NCBI GenBank assembly: GCA_023451375.1
Contig: JAEXZS010000077.1
Location: 1 to 7,984 of the forward strand
Direction: 5' to 3'
Length of the DNA stretch: 7,984 nucleotides
Origin: Pseudomonadota bacterium
GTDB lineage: Bacteria > Pseudomonadota > Alphaproteobacteria > Caulobacterales > Caulobacteraceae
Shown: piece after piece, positions 1 through 5,310 of the stretch
Layout of the letters: every line of letters begins with the position of its first letter
Position numbering within the stretch: the first letter of the stretch is position 1
Translations under genes and position numbers: made by a program
Notes under the pieces: generated by a model
Seen by the model: only the letters and a program-made list of their open reading frames with translations
What the model was told of the DNA's origin: nothing
The model's database searches: none

Positions 1-2759
1 TGGAAGCGCGCGTGCTGATGATGTCGACCAACAACATCCTGTCGCCCGCCAACGGCAAGCCGATCATCGTGCCGTCGCAGGACATCGTGCTGGGCCTCTA
101 CTACCTGTCGCTGGTCAAGGACGGCGAGCCGGGCGAGGGCAAGCTGTTCGCTAACATGGGCGAGATCGACGCCGCGCTGGACGCCAAGGTCGTCACCCTG
201 CACACGCGCATCAAGGCGCGCTGGACCGAGTTGGACGCCGAAGGCAAGGAGGTGACCAAGGTCATCGACACGACGCCGGGCCGGATGAAGCTGGGCGCCC
301 TGCTGCCGCGCAACCCGAATGTCGGCTATCGCCTGCTCGAGAAGAACTTGACCAAGAAGGAGATCGGCAACCTTATCGACGTGGTCTATCGCCACTGCGG
401 TCAGAAGGCGACGGTCATCTTCGCCGACCAGATGATGGGCCTGGGCTTCCGCGAGGCGGCCAAGGCGGGCATCTCGTTCGGCAAGGACGACATCGTCATT
501 CCGGCCAAGAAGGCCGAGCTGGTCGCCGAGACCCGCACCCAGGTCGAGGAGTACGAGCAACAGTACGCCGACGGCCTGATCACGCGCGGCGAGAAGTACA
601 ACAAGGTCGTCGACGCCTGGGCCAAGGCCACTGACCGGATCGCCGACGCCATGATGGGCGAGATCGCCCAGCCGCGCGTGCTGATCGAGGGTGAGAACCC
701 CGACATCAACTCGGTCTTCATGATGGCCAACTCGGGCGCCCGTGGTTCGCAGGCGCAGATGAAGCAGCTGGGCGGGATGCGCGGCCTGATGGCCAAGCCC
801 TCCGGCGAGATCATCGAGACGCCGATCACCTCGAACTTCAAGGAAGGCCTGACCGTTCTCGAGTACTTCAACTCGACCCACGGCGCCCGCAAGGGGCTGG
901 CCGACACCGCGCTGAAGACCGCCAACTCGGGTTATCTGACCCGCCGTCTGGTGGACGTGGCGCAGGACTCGATCGTCACCGAGGACGACTGCGGCTCGAC
1001 GCGCGGCATCACGCTGCGCGCGGTCATGGAAGGCGGCGACGTGCTGGTCTCGCTGGGCCAGCGGGTCCTGGGTCGTTACGCGGCCGAGGATATCAAGGAG
1101 CCGGGCACGGACACCGTCCTGTTCCCCGCCGACACCTATCTGGTGGAAGAGGTCGTGGAAGTGATCGAAGCCGCCGGCGTGCAGTCGGTGAAGGTGCGTT
1201 CGGCTCTGACCTGCGAGGCCGAAGCCGGCATCTGCGGCCACTGCTACGGTCGTGACCTGGCGCGCGGCACCAACGTCAACATCGGCGAAGCGGTCGGCGT
1301 CATCGCCGCCCAGTCGATCGGCGAGCCGGGCACCCAGCTGACGATGCGGACCTTCCACATCGGCGGCACGGCCCAGGTGGCGGAAACCTCCTTCATGGAG
1401 GCGACCAACGCCGGCACGGTCAAGGTGACGGGCCCGACCGTCGTCGCGCCGCACGGGGATCTGGTGGCCATGAGCCGCAACGTCGTCGTCACCGTGGTCG
1501 TGGACGGCAAGGATCGGGAGACGCACAAGGCTCCATACGGCGCCCGCATCCGGGTCAAGGACGGCGGCGAGGTCAAGAAGGGCCAGAGGCTGGCGGAGTG
1601 GGATCCCTACACCACCCCGATCCTGACGGAAGTCGGCGGCCTGGTCCGCTTCGAGGACCTGGTCGACGGCCTGTCGGTCAAGGAAGAGACGGACGAGGCC
1701 ACCGGCATCGCCCAGCGCGTCGTCACCGACTGGCGCGCCAGCCCGCGCGGCTCGGACCTGCGTCCGGCTCTGGGCGTGACCCAGGGCGAGGCCTACGCCA
1801 AGCTGGCCTCGGGCTCCGACGCCCGGTACCTGCTGCCGGTGGGCGCGGTTCTGTCCGTGGCGAACGGCGACGAGGTCAAGCCGGGCGAGATCGTCGCCCG
1901 CGTTCCGACCGAAGGCGCCAAGACCCGCGACATCACCGGCGGTCTGCCGCGGGTGGCCGAGCTGTTCGAAGCCCGTCGCCCGAAGGACTGCGCGGTCATC
2001 GCCGAGATGGACGGCCGGGTGGAATTCGGTCGCGACTACAAGAACAAGCGCCGCATCAAAATCACGCCGGAGCCGAATGCCGACGGCATCCAGGGTGAAC
2101 CGGTCGAGTTCCTGATCCCGAAGGGCAAGCATATCTCCGTCCACGATGGCGACCTGATCCAGAAGGGCGACTACATCATCGACGGCAACCCGGATCCGCA
2201 CGACCTGCTGCGCATCCAGGGCGTCGAGGCGCTGGCCGAGTATCTGGTGAACGAGGTGCAGGAGGTCTATCGCCTGCAGGGCGTGCCGATCAACGACAAG
2301 CACATCGAGGTGATCGTCCGTCAGATGCTGCAGAAGGTCGAGGTCATCGATTCCGGCGAGACCACCCTGATCAAGGGCGACACCGTCGAAGTGGCCGAGG
2401 CCGTCCTGGAGAACCAGAAGGTCGAGAAGCGCGGCGGTCGTCCGGCCATCACCCAACCGGTCCTGCTGGGCATCACCAAGGCGTCGCTGCAGACCCGCAG
2501 CTTCATCTCGGCGGCGTCCTTCCAGGAGACCACCCGCGTCCTCACCGACGCCTCGGTCAACGGCAAGAAGGACACGCTGGAGGGGCTGAAGGAGAACGTC
2601 ATCGTCGGCCGCCTGATCCCGGCGGGCACGGGCGCCTATCTGCGCAGCCTGCAGAAGATCGCCAACGAGCGTGACGCCGAGCTGACGCAGGCGCGCGAAG
2701 ACGCGATCGAGCCGCTGCCGGCGGATCTGCAGCTGGAGCTGGAGAGCAGCGAGAGCTGA
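1..2759 (+). CDS. rpoC: DNA-directed RNA polymerase subunit beta' (C-terminal part, 5' end outside window)
   Basis: This is the catalytic beta' subunit of RNA polymerase. The reading frame is open from the left edge (first whole codon at base 3) to a TGA at 2757-2759. A GTG at 12 is internal, because the residues before it (EAR) continue the conserved LEARVLMMSTNN stretch that normally follows the active-site NADFDGD motif by a few residues. Roughly the first 480 residues are therefore missing. Visible landmarks are the bridge-helix region (about 843-955, STHGARKGLADTAL), four zinc-ligand cysteines with codons at 990, 1212, 1233 and 1242 (matching E. coli C814/C888/C895/C898), and the trigger-loop motif QLTMRTFHIGG (1335-1367, including the Met, Arg and His that contact substrate). 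An SI3-type insertion follows, then the conserved C-terminal segment from ITGGLPRVAELFEARRPKD (from about 1932) to the end. No frameshift or odd substitution was noticed. An intrinsic terminator follows 31 bases after the stop. Confidence 0.98.
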   Translation, partial: EARVLMMSTNNILSPANGKPIIVPSQDIVLGLYYLSLVKDGEPGEGKLFANMGEIDAALDAKVVTLHTRIKARWTELDAEGKEVTKVIDTTPGRMKLGALLPRNPNVGYRLLEKNLTKKEIGNLIDVVYRHCGQKATVIFADQMMGLGFREAAKAGISFGKDDIVIPAKKAELVAETRTQVEEYEQQYADGLITRGEKYNKVVDAWAKATDRIADAMMGEIAQPRVLIEGENPDINSVFMMANSGARGSQAQMKQLGGMRGLMAKPSGEIIETPITSNFKEGLTVLEYFNSTHGARKGLADTALKTANSGYLTRRLVDVAQDSIVTEDDCGSTRGITLRAVMEGGDVLVSLGQRVLGRYAAEDIKEPGTDTVLFPADTYLVEEVVEVIEAAGVQSVKVRSALTCEAEAGICGHCYGRDLARGTNVNIGEAVGVIAAQSIGEPGTQLTMRTFHIGGTAQVAETSFMEATNAGTVKVTGPTVVAPHGDLVAMSRNVVVTVVVDGKDRETHKAPYGARIRVKDGGEVKKGQRLAEWDPYTTPILTEVGGLVRFEDLVDGLSVKEETDEATGIAQRVVTDWRASPRGSDLRPALGVTQGEAYAKLASGSDARYLLPVGAVLSVANGDEVKPGEIVARVPTEGAKTRDITGGLPRVAELFEARRPKDCAVIAEMDGRVEFGRDYKNKRRIKITPEPNADGIQGEPVEFLIPKGKHISVHDGDLIQKGDYIIDGNPDPHDLLRIQGVEALAEYLVNEVQEVYRLQGVPINDKHIEVIVRQMLQKVEVIDSGETTLIKGDTVEVAEAVLENQKVEKRGGRPAITQPVLLGITKASLQTRSFISAASFQETTRVLTDASVNGKKDTLEGLKENVIVGRLIPAGTGAYLRSLQKIANERDAELTQAREDAIEPLPADLQLELESSES

Positions 2760-2790
2760 TCCCCGGTCCCAAATGCGAAGACCTGAGGAG

Positions 2791-2820
2791 GGCGGCGCCG
2801 GCGACGGCGCCGCCTTTCCT
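2791..2820 (+). terminator. Intrinsic terminator of rpoC
   Basis: A perfect 9-bp GC stem (GGCGGCGCC at 2791-2799 pairing with GGCGCCGCC at 2806-2814) encloses a 6-base loop and is followed by TTTCCT. It lies 31 bases after the rpoC stop. The T-run is short, but the stem is very stable, and AGG/CCT flanks may lengthen it. It marks the end of the rpoBC transcription unit, so the next plus-strand genes need their own promoters. Confidence 0.8.
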
Positions 2821-2828
2821 ATATCAGC

Positions 2829-2853
2829 TTGACTGCATCCGGATTGCGATGTT
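2829..2853 (+). promoter_or_regulatory. Candidate housekeeping promoter for the 47-aa gene
   Basis: TTGACTG at 2829-2835 matches six of seven positions of the Caulobacter-type -35 consensus TTGACGS. Ten bases further, GCGATGTT (2846-2853) is a partial match to GCTANAWC. It lies just after the rpoC terminator and about 30 bases before the small gene. The -10 match is weak, so this is a suggestion only. Confidence 0.3.
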
Positions 2854-2880
2854 CCGTGTGGGTTGCACGAGGTCACGAAG

Positions 2881-3024
2881 ATGAAGGCTTCGAAGAGCCG
2901 GAACGATCGTATCGCATGGGGCGTCAGCCCGATGTTGTGGGCGGGCGTCGGCTATTGCGGGTTGAGCATCCTCGCCATGGATCTAGGCGCCGCTATGCAC
3001 GACGCCTATTGCCCGGATCACTAG
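2881..3024 (+). CDS. Small putative single-pass membrane protein, 47 aa
   Basis: I do not recognise this protein family. An ATG at 2881 opens a 47-codon frame ending in TAG at 3022-3024. GAGG at 2869-2872 sits eight bases before the ATG, a well-placed ribosome binding site. The N-terminus is basic (MKASKSRNDR). Residues about 12-38 are hydrophobic (AWGVSPMLWAGVGYCGLSIL and on through AMDLGAAM) and could cross the membrane once. The C-terminus HDAYCPDH is short and polar. There are two cysteines, one in the hydrophobic part and one near the end. The basic N-terminus suggests N-in, C-out topology. A longer frame from TTG at 2829 overlaps it in another phase but yields an Arg/Gly-rich product without such features. 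The gene follows the rpoC terminator and converges on the minus-strand pair, with 37 bases between stops. Function is unknown, and it could still be a chance frame. Confidence 0.55.
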   Translation: MKASKSRNDRIAWGVSPMLWAGVGYCGLSILAMDLGAAMHDAYCPDH

Positions 3025-3061
3025 GTAGGCCGGGCGCGGCGGCCGCTTGGGTACAGAGCAG

Positions 3062-3832
3062 CTAGTCGACCTTGTTGCTCTTCTGTCGGATGAGGCTGTC
3101 TGAGCCTTGCCGCATATCCGTGCCGGGAACCGGCGGCAGATGCGCCCCGGCGCAGCCCGTGCCGAAGTTGGAGCCGATGCAGTCCGCTGGCCCGACCACG
3201 CCCACCCCGCCGGAAAGCGGACGGCGTTGCGCCTCCCACTGCGCCAGCCGTCGCGCCCCCTCGCGGGCGAAGGCGGCGTCGCGCTCGGGATTGCCCGAGC
3301 CGGTGATGGGCGGCGCGACAGCCGCGCGTTCGCCGAACCGCTCCCGGCAATGGCGGCGTTCCAGCTCGTTCAAGAGTTCAGGCGAGGCGCAGCCGATCGC
3401 GCCCTGGCGGAGACCCCGCGCCATGCCCGAGCGCTGATTGTCCGAATCGACCCGCCAGGGATCGGCCGGCGCCGGGACGCCCTGAGGCGCGGGGAGGGTC
3501 ACGCGCGGGCGGGGCGGGGTGGGGCGTTCCGCGCTGGGACCGGCCGTCGCGGACGTGACCTCGGCCTTTTGTGGCTCACGTGCGGCCTGCGCCTGAGTCG
3601 CCCTGCGCGCATCCACCGGCTCCCGGGGGCGCTCGTCCGGCAACAGGGGGCGAGGCTCGATGTCGAGATAGAGGGGCGGCGGGATGGAGGTCCTGTCCCC
3701 CTCGTCCACGCCCAGGGCGGTCAGTGACAAGGCGGTGAGCAGGGCCATATTGATGACCACGGACGTGGCGGCCAGCCCGGCCTTGCGCCAGTCGAGCCGA
3801 TCGAAGCGGGAGAAGGCCGGCGCTGTCGTCAT
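3062..3832 (-). CDS. Putative single-pass envelope protein with proline-rich linker and four cysteines, 256 aa (downstream paralogue)
   Basis: I do not recognise a named family. The chosen ATG (3832-3830) overlaps the upstream gene's TGA as ATGA, which suggests translational coupling. The frame stays open further upstream, but that stretch is the neighbour's coding DNA. Residues 1-17 are polar and basic, and about 18-42 form a membrane segment (AGLAATSVVINMALLTALSL and following). PPPLYLDIEPRPLL at 51-64 opens a Pro/Arg/Ala-rich linker reaching about 135. The C-terminal region has cysteines at 148, 162, 218 and 227 and the helix-like RDAAFAREGARRLAQWEAQR (184-203). The layout resembles the N-terminal half of TonB-like proteins (membrane anchor plus Pro-rich stretch, presumably periplasmic), but no TonB C-terminal domain is visible. 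I infer an anchored periplasmic protein, with cysteines possibly disulfide-bonded. Its close relation to the upstream gene product argues strongly that both are real. Confidence 0.8.
   Translation of the reverse strand: MTTAPAFSRFDRLDWRKAGLAATSVVINMALLTALSLTALGVDEGDRTSIPPPLYLDIEPRPLLPDERPREPVDARRATQAQAAREPQKAEVTSATAGPSAERPTPPRPRVTLPAPQGVPAPADPWRVDSDNQRSGMARGLRQGAIGCASPELLNELERRHCRERFGERAAVAPPITGSGNPERDAAFAREGARRLAQWEAQRRPLSGGVGVVGPADCIGSNFGTGCAGAHLPPVPGTDMRQGSDSLIRQKSNKVD
3231..3283. repeat. Diverged direct repeat, copy 1 (copy 2 at 3971-4023)
   Basis: The 53 bases at 3231-3283 and 3971-4023 align without gaps at 43 positions by my count, including a shared run AAGGCGGCGTC. Both copies encode the RDAAF...GARRLA.WEAQR segment of the two minus-strand proteins. 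The repeat is the best preserved DNA trace of the duplication that made the gene pair. Confidence 0.75.
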
Positions 3833-4509
3833 TCTCGGCGCTTTCTCAGATTGGGCAGGAAGCCGTCGCGGCTGGAGAACAAGTCCACCTGGATGTTCAC
3901 GCCCTCGCACCCTGCCACGGGATGAGGCGTTTCGCAGGGGGGATCGCCCCGTGCGGGCGACGCCCTTTGGGCCTCCCACGCCGCCAGCCGGCGCGCGCCC
4001 TTACGATTGAAGGCGGCGTCACGCGCGGCGTCGCCGGTTCCTGCGATCCCGGGGCCGCCCGCCATCCGCCGCGCGAGACGATCCAGGCACGCCGCCCGCT
4101 CGATCTCATCCAGGAGCGCGGGGCAATCGGATGCGCCGCGTCGCAGCGATCGGGCGACGGCGCTCCGTCGTGCGGCCGCTTCCAACAGGACTAGATCGTT
4201 CGCAGGCGCTAAGTCCGGCTGCACGGAAGACGGCGCGAGAACCGGCGGCGAGGGCGGCGTCGCAGCGGCGGCGGTCGTCCGTTCCCGCACCGTCGCCCGG
4301 CCGGGGCGTTGCGCCGCCTGTCTGGACGCCGCAGCCAGCGGGGGATGGGGGAGGATGTCGAGATAGACAAGCGGAACGTGGCGCGCCGGATCGGCTTCGA
4401 CGCCCATGGAGGCGGCCGCCAGGGCCGCGATCAGGCCGACGCCGATCAGGGTCCCCGCAGCGCCGGAGCCGGCTAAGCGCCAGTCGATCACGCCCTGGTC
4501 GCTCGGCAA
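3829..4509 (-). CDS. Putative single-pass envelope protein with four cysteines, 226 aa, TTG start (upstream paralogue)
   Basis: This is the first gene of the minus-strand pair; its function is not recognised. The start is taken as TTG (4509-4507) because GGAGGGG lies six bases upstream. This start also gives an N-terminus matching its paralogue: DWR at residues 9-11 here, at 14-16 there. The frame is open to 4803, but the extension is Arg/Ala/Pro-rich, has no paralogue counterpart and would include non-coding leader. A GTG at 4491 (residue 7) is a weaker alternative. Residues about 12-37 form a small-residue-rich membrane segment. VPLVYLDILPHPPL (45-58) matches the paralogue's YLDI motif. A short Ala/Pro linker runs to about 105. 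The C-terminal region has cysteines at 129, 141, 192 and 201, and RDAAFNRKGARRLAAWEAQR (163-182) is nearly identical to the partner. The tail after 202 is unrelated to the partner's. TGA at 3831-3829 overlaps the downstream ATG. Confidence 0.75.
   Translation of the reverse strand: MPSDQGVIDWRLAGSGAAGTLIGVGLIAALAAASMGVEADPARHVPLVYLDILPHPPLAAASRQAAQRPGRATVRERTTAAAATPPSPPVLAPSSVQPDLAPANDLVLLEAAARRSAVARSLRRGASDCPALLDEIERAACLDRLARRMAGGPGIAGTGDAARDAAFNRKGARRLAAWEAQRASPARGDPPCETPHPVAGCEGVNIQVDLFSSRDGFLPNLRKRRE
3971..4023. repeat. Diverged direct repeat, copy 2 (copy 1 at 3231-3283)
   Basis: This is the partner of the repeat at 3231-3283, offset by 740 bases and in the same orientation. It lies inside the 226-aa gene. 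The lower similarity in the middle of the repeat (TCGCGGGCGA against TTACGATTGA) corresponds to residues that differ between the proteins. Confidence 0.75.
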
Positions 4510-4515
4510 TGACGT

Positions 4516-4522
4516 CCCCTCC
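4516..4522 (-). promoter_or_regulatory. Ribosome binding site that decides the TTG start of the 226-aa gene
   Basis: On the minus strand GGAGGGG (4522-4516) is a near-ideal Shine-Dalgarno sequence. It sits six bases before TTG at 4509. No ATG in this frame lies nearby, so this site is the main evidence for a non-ATG start. Confidence 0.65.
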
Positions 4523-4632
4523 GTTCCTGGCGAAGCTGGGCGGCAAGCATGGCGGCTTTCAGGCGGAGTAGCGGCTTGTTCGCGTCGGGGCTGTGCGGCC
4601 GCTATCGAAACGGCCCTCGGCTCGAGCCGCAC

Positions 4633-4661
4633 TTGACCCGCTCGCCCATCACGCGTAGAAG
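4633..4661 (+). promoter_or_regulatory. Candidate sigma-70-type promoter
   Basis: TTGACC at 4633-4638 and TAGAAG at 4656-4661 are separated by 17 bases. In Caulobacter terms, TTGACCC (six of seven to TTGACGS) is followed 14 bases later by CGTAGAAG, which keeps the TANA core of GCTANAWC. The predicted start is near A4668. It would drive either a short RNA ending at the terminator near 4770 or, by read-through, the rpsL operon. Confidence 0.5.
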
Positions 4662-4667
4662 CCGCCC

Positions 4668-4770
4668 ACTTTCGAGGCATGGCCGGTTCGCCGGTCGCTG
4701 AGATCGCGACAATCGAACGGACGGCCTGTGCGCCGCCGGAACGCCCGAAGCGCGCGTTCCGGCTTTTCTG
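4668..4770 (+). ncRNA. Candidate small RNA or str-operon leader, about 100 nt
   Basis: A promoter candidate ends seven bases upstream and an intrinsic terminator closes the segment, so a discrete transcript of about 100 nt is expected. Within it, GGCCGG-TTCG-CCGGTC (4681-4696) forms a six-pair hairpin with a UUCG loop (one pair is G-U), followed by a largely unpaired stretch (about 4698-4734) and the terminator hairpin. No well-supported reading frame fits inside. It matches no RNA family I can name. It may be an independent small RNA, or the 5' leader of rpsL with the terminator acting as an attenuator. Confidence 0.4.
4735..4770 (+). terminator. Intrinsic terminator or attenuator upstream of rpsL
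   Basis: A perfect 10-bp stem (GCCGGAACGC at 4735-4744 with GCGTTCCGGC at 4754-4763) encloses a nine-base loop and is followed by TTTTCTGTTT. It has the hallmarks of a plus-strand terminator, yet no plus-strand protein gene precedes it within 1.7 kb. On the minus strand no T-run follows the stem. Confidence 0.7.
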
Positions 4771-4886
4771 TTTGAGAAACGCGGTTTTCGGTCTCGATGA
4801 CAACCCGGGCGGGGGAATGGTCCTCCGTTCACGAAAAGAAGGCGCGGGGCGCCTCGGTCGAAAGACACACGCCCCCCACAGAAGTC

Positions 4887-4898
4887 GAGACCTGTCTC
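4887..4898 (+). promoter_or_regulatory. Inverted repeat next to the rpsL start codon
   Basis: GAGAC-CT-GTCTC ends two bases before the rpsL ATG. No good Shine-Dalgarno sequence is visible there; only the purine-rich GTCGAGA region could serve. TCGAGACC (4885-4892) can instead pair with GGTCTCGA at 4790-4797, so two exclusive foldings around the start are possible. A regulatory role is inference. Confidence 0.3.
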
Positions 4899-4899
4899 A

Positions 4900-5274
4900 A
4901 TGCCCACGATCAACCAGCTGATCCGCAAGCCGCGCAAGCCCAAGCCCGCCCGCAACAAGGTGCCGGCCCTGGAAGGCTCGCCCCAGCGCCGCGGCGTCTG
5001 CACCCGCGTCTATACGACGACCCCGAAGAAGCCGAACTCGGCCCTGCGTAAGGTCGCCAAGGTCCGCCTGGCCAAGAACGGCTATGAGGCCGTGTGCTAC
5101 ATCCCCGGCGAAGGCCACAACCTGCAAGAACACTCGGTCGTGCTGATCCGCGGCGGCCGCGTGAAGGACTTGCCGGGCGTTCGCTACCACATCCTGCGCG
5201 GCGTGCTGGACACGCAAGGCGTCAAGGACCGCAAGCAGCGCCGTTCGCACTACGGCGCCAAGCGTCCGAAGTAA
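4900..5274 (+). CDS. rpsL: 30S ribosomal protein S12
   Basis: S12 sits at the 30S decoding centre and helps monitor codon-anticodon pairing. The 124-residue product has the usual family length and starts MPTINQLIRKPR. It carries the universal TTTPKKPNSALRKV (39-52) and GGRVKDLPGVRYH (85-97) motifs. Lys43 and Lys89 (the latter equal to E. coli Lys88 after a one-residue insertion near KNGYE) are the residues changed in many streptomycin-resistant mutants. Both are wild type here, as is Asp90, the aspartate that is methylthiolated in E. coli. The ATG at 4900 is fixed by the conserved N-terminus, although the ribosome binding site is weak and lies in an inverted repeat. It is the first gene of the str operon, with rpsG starting 36 bases after its TAA. 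Transcription probably starts somewhere in 4630-4890. Confidence 0.98.
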   Translation: MPTINQLIRKPRKPKPARNKVPALEGSPQRRGVCTRVYTTTPKKPNSALRKVAKVRLAKNGYEAVCYIPGEGHNLQEHSVVLIRGGRVKDLPGVRYHILRGVLDTQGVKDRKQRRSHYGAKRPK

Positions 5275-5296
5275 GCCTTCGCGCCCAGTCAGATTT

Positions 5297-5303
5297 AAGA
5301 GGA
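5297..5303 (+). promoter_or_regulatory. Ribosome binding site of rpsG
   Basis: AAGAGGA lies seven bases before the rpsG ATG in the 36-base gap after rpsL. It is clearly stronger than the site before rpsL. The gap contains no terminator, consistent with co-transcription. Confidence 0.8.
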
Positions 5304-5310
5304 TACATCC

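Larger units (their letters stand above)
4510..4899. other. 390-base intergenic region between divergent units
   Basis: This gap separates the minus-strand gene pair from rpsL on the plus strand. I see no convincing protein gene: frames that cross it on either strand overlap rpsL or lack start signals, and their products are Arg/Ala/Pro-rich. It holds a ribosome binding site for the minus-strand pair (4516-4522), a palindrome CGGCTCGAGCCG (4618-4629), a plus-strand promoter candidate (4633-4661), a candidate RNA with terminator (4668-4770) and the rpsL leader (4771-4899). No tRNA fold was recognised. I could not place a minus-strand promoter with confidence. Confidence 0.7.

Noticed and set aside
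12..23. GTG or ATG codons near 12-23 as a true start for the first gene
   Set aside because: The conserved RpoC sequence continues upstream to the window edge, so the gene is truncated by the window and does not start here.
3028..3044. A hairpin (GGCCG...CGGCC) between the convergent stops, considered as a bidirectional terminator
   Set aside because: The stem has only five pairs with a seven-base loop and no T-run on either strand. Where the minus-strand pair is terminated remains unclear.
2829..3065. A 78-codon plus-strand frame from TTG at 2829
   Set aside because: It overlaps the 47-aa frame in another phase, has no ribosome binding site, and its product is Arg/Gly-rich. Its TTG is better explained as part of a -35 element.
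3833..3979. N-terminal extension of the 256-aa gene up to 3979
   Set aside because: It lies within the coding region of the upstream gene in another phase. The ATG at 3832 overlaps the upstream stop as ATGA and gives an N-terminus matching the paralogue.
4618..4629. A perfect 12-bp palindrome CGGCTCGAGCCG, considered as an operator
   Set aside because: Short GC palindromes are expected by chance in DNA this GC-rich, and I know of no regulator with this site. It lies upstream of the promoter candidate, so a role is not excluded.
4510..4803. N-terminal extension of the 226-aa gene up to an ATG at 4803
   Set aside because: The extension is Arg/Ala/Pro-rich, has no counterpart in the paralogue and lies over the opposite-strand promoter and terminator signals, whereas the TTG at 4509 has a strong ribosome binding site.
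4679..4921. An 80-codon plus-strand frame starting inside the candidate RNA and running into rpsL
   Set aside because: The purine-rich bases before its ATG are too close to serve as a ribosome binding site, it runs through the terminator, and it ends out of phase inside rpsL.
4797..5051. An 84-codon frame beginning at the upstream GTCTC-N-ATG copy, overlapping rpsL as a possible leader peptide
   Set aside because: No ribosome binding site is visible, and most of its length is the out-of-phase shadow of rpsL.
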